Of a DNA stretch of 9,343 nt, positions 4,296 through 9,343 are shown piece by piece. Each line of letters begins with the position of its first letter. Position 1 is the first letter of the stretch. Both the position numbers and the translations under genes were made by a program. The stretch comes from an uncultured Collinsella sp. (lineage in GTDB: Bacteria > Actinomycetota > Coriobacteriia > Coriobacteriales > Coriobacteriaceae): positions 1 to 9,343 of the forward strand of contig CABSNX010000070.1 in assembly GCA_902479205.1 (NCBI GenBank). Reading direction: 5' to 3'. The notes under the pieces were generated by a model. It saw only the letters and a program-made list of their open reading frames with translations, was not told the DNA's origin and did no database searches.

Positions 4296-6809
4296 TTACA
4301 AATAGCGACCGGTGATGCTTGCGGGGCAGGCCGCGATGTCGCTCGGCGTGCCGGCGCAGACGATTTGCCCGCCCGCATCGCCACCGCCCGGGCCCATGTC
4401 GATCACGTAATCGGCGTTACGGATAAGGTCGAGATCATGTTCGATCACGATAACTGTGGCGCCCTTGGCAACGAGGCCGTCAAACACGTTCAACAGCACC
4501 TGAACATCGAGCGGATGCAGGCCGATCGTGGGCTCGTCAAATACGAATACGGCATCATCCTGCACGCGGCCCATCTCGCTCGCGAGCTTAAGGCGCTGTG
4601 CCTCACCGCCCGAAAGCGCTGGTGTGGGCTCGCCAAGCGTGAGATAACCCAGGCCCAGGTCGTGCAAGGTCTGCAAACGCGTCTGAACCTTCTTGAGTCC
4701 CAGTGTGGCGTCAATGGCCTCGTCCACACTCATGTCCATGAGCTGCGGCAACGTCAGCAAGCTCCCGTCCCTACCCTCGCGATGGATATGCGAGGCGGCC
4801 TCGGCGTAGCGCGAACCACGGCATGCTGGGCAGATGATCTCGACGTCGGGCAAAAACTGCACGTCGAGCGATATCGAGCCCGTGCCGTCACACGTAGGGC
4901 AGCGCAAGGCGCCGGTGTTGTAGCTAAAGGCGCCCGCCTTGTAGCCGGCTGCCTTGGCCTCGGGCGTACGGGCGAAGGCGCGGCGCAGCTCATCATGGAT
5001 GTCGGCATAAGTCGCTACCGTCGAGCGCACGTTGGCGCCGATGGGCGTAGCGTCAATCAGGTTTGCGCGGGCAATACCCTCGGCATCGACCCAACGCACG
5101 TGCCCCGGCAGGCGCTCGCCAGCTGCCTGCGCCTTGAGTGCCGGGATGAGCGTCTCGAGCACCAGTGTCGTCTTGCCCGAACCCGAAACGCCCGTTACCG
5201 CGACAAGGCGGCCGCGCGGGATATCGACTTCGAGCGGTTTGACGGTATGGATGGCCTCGGTTGCCATGCGGATATGGCCCTGATCGAACATGTCGTCGTC
5301 AGTCACCTGCGGACGCAAGCGCTTGGGCTCTGCGCGCAAAAACGGAGCGATGCGGCTGCCCCGCGATTGCTCGACCTCGTCTACCGTGCCTGCAGCAATC
5401 ACATTGCCGCCGCCTGCTCCGGCAACGGGACCCATCTCAACCAGATAGTCGGCTTCCGCCAGTACGCGCGTGTCGTGGTCGACAACAACCACGGTGTTGC
5501 CATCATCCACCAGATCGCGCATTACGCCCACCAAGCCGTCGACATTGGCAGGGTGCAAGCCGATCGAAGGCTCGTCCAGCACATAGAGCACGCCCGTCGA
5601 TCGGTTGCGCACCACGCGGGCGAGCTGGACGCGCTGGCGCTCACCCGTGGAGAGTGTGGCACCGGCGCGGTCGAGTGAAAGGTAATCGAGACCCAGGTCG
5701 ACCAGGCGACGGGCCGCACTCAAAAACGAATCGCAGATATCCGCTGCCATGGGCTGCATCTCAGTCGGCAAGGATGCAGGCACCCCGCGCACCCACTCAA
5801 TCGCCTCGCCTAGCGTCATGGCCGCGGCTTGCGCCAGATTGATACCGCGCACCTGGGGCTGGCGCGCAGCCTCGGAGAGACGCGTGCCACCACAGTCGCG
5901 GCATGGCCTCTCGCACAAAAAGCGAGCTACACGCTTAAGCCCCTTATCGTCCTTAACCTTGGCGAGCGCATTCTCGACGGTATAGACGGCGTTGTAGTAG
6001 GTAAAGTCGAGTGGCGTGGCGCCCTCACCGTTTTTGGGGACGTAGAGAATGTGCTTCTTAACCGCCGGACCATGAAACACGATGTCGCGCTCTTGAGGCG
6101 TGAGCTGGTTAAACGGCACGTCGGTGCGCACGCCCATCTCGCCTGCCACCTGCTTCATCAGATCCCACATGAGCGTACCCCAGGGAAGGACTGCGCCTTC
6201 GTTGATAGTCTTTGACTCGTCGGGCACCAGGCTCGCCTCGTCCACCTCGCGCATGACACCGGTACCGCCGCAGGTAGAGCACGCGCCGCCGCTGTTAAAG
6301 GCAAGGTCCTCGGCACCCGGCGCGTAGAACTCGCGGCCGCATGCGGGGCACGTGAGCGACAGGCCCGCAGCCACGTTAAGGCTCGGCTCCACACGCGCCC
6401 CGCAATGCGGGCACACGTGATGGGCGCAGCGGCTAAAGAGCAGACGCAGGCTATTGTTGAGCTCGGTCATGGTGCCAAAGGTGGAACGCACGCTCGGCAC
6501 GCTGGGGCGCTGATGCAATGCGAGCGCCGCTGGCACGTGCAGCACCTCGTCCACCTGGGCGTGCTCGGCCTGCGTCAGACGACGTCGAGTATAGGTGCTG
6601 AGCGCCTCCAAGTAGCGACGCGAGCCCTCGGCATAAAGAACCCCCAGTGCCAGCGAACTCTTGCCCGAACCCGACACGCCGGCAATACCCACGAGCTTTC
6701 CCAGCGGAATGTCGATATCGATGTCCTTGAGGTTATGGACACGCGCGCCACGCACCTCGATAGCCTGCGGGCTCATCTTCTGTTCCGTCACCTTTATCAC
6801 CCTACTCAT
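4296..6809 (-). CDS. UvrA paralogue lacking the UvrB-binding domain (UvrA2-like ABC ATPase)
   Basis: The 837-residue product carries two ABC ATPase modules in UvrA order. Module 1: Walker A GVSGSGKS at 44-51, signature LSTGERQ at 386-392, Walker B LYVLDEP at 408-414, His445. Module 2: Walker A GVSGSGKT at 540-547, signature LSGGEAQ at 732-738, Walker B VFVFDEP at 754-760, His791. The second zinc finger is intact (C637, C640, C660, C663; C-X2-C-X19-C-X2-C). In canonical UvrA (about 940 residues) a UvrB-binding domain of roughly 110 residues lies between the first cysteine pairs. Here CPHC (133-136) and CPAC (154-157) are only 17 residues apart, so that domain is absent. UvrA2-type proteins of this build are linked to tolerance of DNA-damaging or DNA-binding drugs, but this one's role is inferred. 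The start at 6809 overlaps the ATPase gene by 8 bases; ATG at 6774-6776 (codon 12, MSPQAIEV) is a plausible alternative. Strongly GC-rich. Confidence 0.9.
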   Translation of the reverse strand: MSRVIKVTEQKMSPQAIEVRGARVHNLKDIDIDIPLGKLVGIAGVSGSGKSSLALGVLYAEGSRRYLEALSTYTRRRLTQAEHAQVDEVLHVPAALALHQRPSVPSVRSTFGTMTELNNSLRLLFSRCAHHVCPHCGARVEPSLNVAAGLSLTCPACGREFYAPGAEDLAFNSGGACSTCGGTGVMREVDEASLVPDESKTINEGAVLPWGTLMWDLMKQVAGEMGVRTDVPFNQLTPQERDIVFHGPAVKKHILYVPKNGEGATPLDFTYYNAVYTVENALAKVKDDKGLKRVARFLCERPCRDCGGTRLSEAARQPQVRGINLAQAAAMTLGEAIEWVRGVPASLPTEMQPMAADICDSFLSAARRLVDLGLDYLSLDRAGATLSTGERQRVQLARVVRNRSTGVLYVLDEPSIGLHPANVDGLVGVMRDLVDDGNTVVVVDHDTRVLAEADYLVEMGPVAGAGGGNVIAAGTVDEVEQSRGSRIAPFLRAEPKRLRPQVTDDDMFDQGHIRMATEAIHTVKPLEVDIPRGRLVAVTGVSGSGKTTLVLETLIPALKAQAAGERLPGHVRWVDAEGIARANLIDATPIGANVRSTVATYADIHDELRRAFARTPEAKAAGYKAGAFSYNTGALRCPTCDGTGSISLDVQFLPDVEIICPACRGSRYAEAASHIHREGRDGSLLTLPQLMDMSVDEAIDATLGLKKVQTRLQTLHDLGLGYLTLGEPTPALSGGEAQRLKLASEMGRVQDDAVFVFDEPTIGLHPLDVQVLLNVFDGLVAKGATVIVIEHDLDLIRNADYVIDMGPGGGDAGGQIVCAGTPSDIAACPASITGRYL

Positions 6810-7920
6810 GCCATAAAACTCGATCGCGAATGTACGCGCCCAGCATGGGCACGGTAAACCGGACGAGGCCGTATCCAGCAGCCTCGATGACGCGCTCGCG
6901 AATCAGGCTTGCGCGATATTTACTCGCCCAGCTCTGGGTGCGATCGCAACGCTCAATGATATCCGCCATGCGCGTCGGTTTGCCCTCGTCAGCAGCCATG
7001 GCCTCGATAAAGAGGCGCTGTGGACTGCGCAGCCCGTAATACAGAGGCGCATCAACCGCTTCGTAGAACTCAGAGACGGCATCCGCATGGCCATCCTCGA
7101 CATCGCGCCTTTCGATGACCTGCGAGCCACGCCGGACAGCAGACCGCCACATGTAATATCCCACCAGCTGAACCATATAGGGATGCCCCATACTCTTGTG
7201 TGCCGCAAGGTCCGCCGTCTCCGCGTCAACGTAAAGACCAGCGTCTTTGACCGTCTGGATATACGAATCGCGCACCTTGGGCAAAGATATCGCCCCCAAC
7301 GTACGCTGCTGGGCACGCCGCAAAAACGTCACGCTCGGCTCTTCAAGCAAGTCATCAACCATACTGGGCAAGCCGGCAAAAACCAGCGCAAGACCGCGCT
7401 GGTCGCTATCGGGCAATCCCGTGGCATCCTGGTCTCCGAGCACCCACTGATAGAGAACGGCAAGAGCCGCCAGTTCCTCGATAGACGCCGATTGCGCCTC
7501 GTCGATCGCAAACAGTATGCCCTTGCCTGGACCGAGTTTCTTGAGGCGCTCGTTGACCAGCCCTCGCAACGTCTCGCCCTTTGCTCGCGCCGCCTCGACC
7601 GACATCCGGCCAAACGACGGACCGAACTCCATTGACGTCACAACGGGTTTATTCGAGCGAAGCGCGTCGGCCAAGCGGTCGCATAAGCCAAGCGAAGCGG
7701 AATCGGAGACAACCGCCCATCCGCGCTCGCTAGCTAAACGCTGCAGCTCCCGCAAGAGAACCGTTTTGCCACAGCCGCGGTTTCCCGTAATGAGCATGAG
7801 CCTGCCCGGCGCTCCAGCGCCGTTGTCGAGTCCTTCCTCAAAATCTTCGATGACCGACTCGCGGCCGATGAGTATCGGGGGCCGTTTGCCGGCAGTGGGC
7901 TTAAAGGGATTTGGATTCAT
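6802..7920 (-). CDS. AAA/Orc1-like ATP-binding protein
   Basis: The product is a 372-residue soluble P-loop ATPase. Walker A is GNRGCGKT at 46-53, Walker B ILFAIDEAQ at 135-143 with Asp140 and Glu141, and a sensor-1-like strand LALVFAGLPS lies at 177-186. Arg201 and Arg202 are candidates for the arginine finger. The C-terminal third (about 298-366) looks like a winged-helix domain (SPQRLFIEAMA, MADIIERCDRTQSWASKYRASLIRERVIEAAGYGLVRFTVPML). This build resembles Orc1/Cdc6- and STAND-like stand-alone ATPases of COG1672 type. These are common in actinobacteria, often near toxin or transport genes, and mostly uncharacterised. GAGGAG lies six bases before the ATG. Its last bases overlap the start of the UvrA-like gene (ATGAGTAG), so the two are very probably co-transcribed and translationally coupled. 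A function with DNA is likely but not shown. Confidence 0.85.
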   Translation of the reverse strand: MNPNPFKPTAGKRPPILIGRESVIEDFEEGLDNGAGAPGRLMLITGNRGCGKTVLLRELQRLASERGWAVVSDSASLGLCDRLADALRSNKPVVTSMEFGPSFGRMSVEAARAKGETLRGLVNERLKKLGPGKGILFAIDEAQSASIEELAALAVLYQWVLGDQDATGLPDSDQRGLALVFAGLPSMVDDLLEEPSVTFLRRAQQRTLGAISLPKVRDSYIQTVKDAGLYVDAETADLAAHKSMGHPYMVQLVGYYMWRSAVRRGSQVIERRDVEDGHADAVSEFYEAVDAPLYYGLRSPQRLFIEAMAADEGKPTRMADIIERCDRTQSWASKYRASLIRERVIEAAGYGLVRFTVPMLGAYIRDRVLWHE

Positions 7921-7954
7921 GTCGGACTCCTCGGATTGGCAAACCCTGGCAATA

Positions 7955-7984
7955 GTTATACCAACTTGTACCGAGTTATACCAA
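7955..7984 (-). promoter_or_regulatory. Promoter of the ATPase/uvrA-like operon, built on a 14-bp direct repeat
   Basis: AGTTATACCAACTT occurs at 7954-7967 and again at 7974-7987, exactly 20 bases apart. On the minus strand the upstream copy gives TTGGTA (7984-7979) as -35 and the downstream copy gives TATAAC (7960-7955) as -10, with an 18-base spacer. Transcription would start near 7948, about 27 bases before the ATG, with the ribosome binding site GAGGAG at 7927-7932. The duplicated box two helical turns apart could also be a repressor or activator site. Confidence 0.6.
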
Positions 7985-7991
7985 CTTAATC

Positions 7992-8016
7992 TGACAAAGG
8001 GACTGACAATTTGTCA
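7992..8016. repeat. Degenerate palindrome, family copy 3
   Basis: TGACAAA at 7992-7998 pairs with TTTGTCA at 8010-8016 around an imperfect centre that still contains CAAAGGGAC. It lies about 55 bases beyond the stop of the TetM-like gene and just upstream of the ATPase promoter. With the module at 8026-8090 it repeats the arrangement seen at 308-412. It may act as a weak terminator. Confidence 0.6.
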
Positions 8017-8025
8017 CGCTGGCAC

Positions 8026-8090
8026 CAAAACCAATTTGTCAAGGACTAGAGGACCAGAAAACCTACCATTTCTACCCCGTCCCCCAATGG
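8026..8090 (-). repeat. Dispersed 65-base module, copy 2, overlapping a gene end
   Basis: This is the minus-strand counterpart of 308-372 (55 of 65 bases identical, no gaps). It runs in the direction of the TetM-like gene and covers that gene's last codons and its TAG stop (8072-8074), which is the TAG of the module's GGGGTAG. The CCATT/AATGG pairing is kept. A CAAAGGGAC palindrome follows after nine bases. Confidence 0.8.
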
Positions 8091-9302
8091 CACATGTGGC
8101 CGGAAAAGGCGGCGTCTGCTGCTCGCCAGGAGCGGAAGGTGGCGGGATCGACCTTTACGTGAGCTGCGGCAGGCACGTCGTACCATTTGACCGTGTAGCC
8201 GGCGCCGTGAGAGCAAAAAACCGAGTCGGGCGTGTTGGGCAGATCGGCCTCGGGCTCATAGGCGGCCGTCTCGATTACGCGCTCGGCATCATGGCAAGCC
8301 GAATAGCCGGCGAACTCCAGGTACAGATGCCCGCGACCGCTCGTGTAGGCAGCCACCTCCAGCGCGTAATCCTGCACCTCGGAAGCCGGCACGCGACCCA
8401 CAAGCTTCGCCCGGCCTCTCGCCATCGTCGGCGGCTCGTACTCGGCACCCATGCGCGTGGCGTCCGAGAGCGCCCGGCCCACGCACTCCCCCGGCACCTC
8501 GAGCTCAAAGTGGTACCACGGCTCCAGCAACACGGCCGCGCCGGCCTCACGCGCCTGCATCAAACCCTGACGAATCGCGCGGTACGTGGCCTGGCGAAAG
8601 TCGCCGCCCTCGGTGTGCTTGGCATGAGCGCGGCCACCCGTGAGCGTAATGCGAATATCGGTGATGGGCGAGCCGGTCAGCACGCCCAAGTGATCGCGCT
8701 CCATGGCGTTGGTGAGTGCCAAACGCTGCCAGTTAAGATCGAGCTCATCGGTCGAGGTCACGGTGCCAAACTGCACGCCCGAACCCGCTGGCAACGGCTC
8801 CAGGCTCAGATGCACCTCGGCATAGTGGCGCAGTGGCTCAAAGTGACCCACGCCCTCGACCGACTGCGAAATAGTCTCCTTATAGAGGATGCCGCCAGAC
8901 TCAAACGAAACCGAAAGGCCAAAGCGATCGGCCAACACCCGCTGCACGACCTCGAGCTGCACCGCACCCATCAACTGCAGATGAATCTGCTCAAGATGCG
9001 TGTTCCAGCTTACGCCGAGCATGGGGTCCTCATCGGCAAGCTCGGTCAGCGCTTGGAACACCGTATGGACATCGTGCTCGCCCGGCAGTACCGTATAGGT
9101 GAGGACCGGCGCAATGACGGGCGCATCGCCCGCGGGCTCCGCGCCCAGGGCGTCCCCCGGGCGAACGTGCGCAAGACCCGTCACGGCACAAATACCGCCA
9201 GCAGCAACTTCTTGGGCAAGCTCATACTTATCGCCGTTATAGATGCGTACCTGATCGACCTTCTGCTCCCATGTCTCGGCACCGGAACGTCCGCCAATCA
9301 CC
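8072..9302 (-). CDS. TetM/EF-G-like translation factor, C-terminal fragment
   Basis: 409 native codons of a ribosome-associated GTPase related to tetracycline ribosomal protection proteins. The G domain is missing because the contig ends at the adapter. What remains, in order: the end of domain II (VDQVRIYNGDKYELAQEVAAGGICAV), domain III (VLTYTVLPGEHDVHTVFQAL, then LMGAVQLEVVQRVLADRFGLSV), domain IV starting near ETISQSVEGVGHFEPLRHYAEVHL, and domain V (LLEPWYHFELEVP, GRGHLYLEFAGY). A C-terminal extension contains NTPDSVFCSHGAGYTVKW, which I associate with chromosomal TetM-like factors of Firmicutes and Coriobacteriia rather than with mobile tet(M), tet(O) or tet(W). Drug resistance therefore should not be assumed. 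EF-G-like factors of this group bind the ribosomal A site and hydrolyse GTP. An apparent N-terminus MGSEMCIRDR is adapter translation and must be ignored. The stop lies in a dispersed repeat. No promoter is visible because the start lies outside the window. Confidence 0.87.
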
Positions 9303-9343
9303 CTGTCTCTTATACACATCTCCGAGCCCACGAGACCGATCAG
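9303..9343. other. Nextera adapter and partial index at the right contig end
   Basis: CTGTCTCTTATACACATCT (9303-9321) is the mosaic end in reverse orientation. It is followed by the i7-side adapter to 9336 and then CGATCAG, which matches the first seven bases of an i7 index as I remember the kit list (N727, CGATCAGT). This is library sequence, not genome. Confidence 0.97.

Noticed and set aside
4263..5678. A 471-codon open frame on the plus strand
   Set aside because: It is the antisense of the uvrA-like gene. The minus-strand frame has full Walker, signature and zinc motifs, and the plus frame is a by-product of GC-rich codon use.
8072..9302. Call as a tetracycline resistance gene
   Set aside because: Only domains after the G domain are present, and the C-terminal extension fits chromosomal TetM-like translation factors. 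Resistance cannot be claimed from this fragment.
1..9343. Inverted 19-base Tn5 ends at both extremities, suggesting a composite transposon
   Set aside because: They are the engineered mosaic end joined to i7-side Nextera adapter and index bases, both at the very contig ends, so they come from library preparation.

Overview
The window looks like one complete short-read contig: both ends carry Illumina Nextera adapter sequence (1-27 and 9303-9343), and each adapter is fused to the inside of a truncated gene. The chromosomal part fits a high-GC actinobacterium of the class Coriobacteriia, most likely Collinsella or a close relative. That placement rests on remembered similarity of the TrmL C-terminus and the TetM-like translation factor, and on GC-rich coding in the flanks; no rRNA or other definitive marker is present.

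Layout. (1) 28-301, plus strand: the last 90 codons of a TrmL-type tRNA 2'-O-methyltransferase. (2) 302-430: a 65-base dispersed repeat module followed by a strong hairpin, lying between convergent genes. (3) 431-3203, minus strand: a visibly AT-richer three-gene cassette. In transcription order it encodes a lipoprotein with a C-terminal FxLYD-like domain, a single-pass membrane protein of the DUF4230 type, and a 353-residue cytosolic protein with an Ala/Gly-rich N-terminal helix that I do not recognise. The last two genes are tightly coupled. (4) 3365-4000, minus: a small serine recombinase of the resolvase/invertase type. Upstream of it lie an inverted repeat and a striking array of eight TTAAC motifs spaced exactly 10 bp apart. 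(5) 4296-7920, minus: a two-gene operon of an AAA/Orc1-like ATPase and a UvrA paralogue without the UvrB-binding domain, overlapping by 8 bp and preceded by a promoter built from two 14-bp direct repeats. (6) 8072-9302, minus: the C-terminal 409 codons of a TetM/EF-G-like translation factor, whose last codons and stop lie inside a second copy of the repeat module.

How it fits together. Regions 1, 5 and 6 look like resident chromosomal genes. Regions 3 and 4 look like an accessory insertion: lower GC, a site-specific recombinase, and proteins of unknown function spread over the membrane, its outer face and the cytosol. The most novel items are that cassette, the phased TTAAC array beside the recombinase, and the composite repeat (module plus CAAAGGGAC palindrome) placed at gene 3' ends. 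No CRISPR array, tRNA, rRNA or insertion-sequence transposase is visible.
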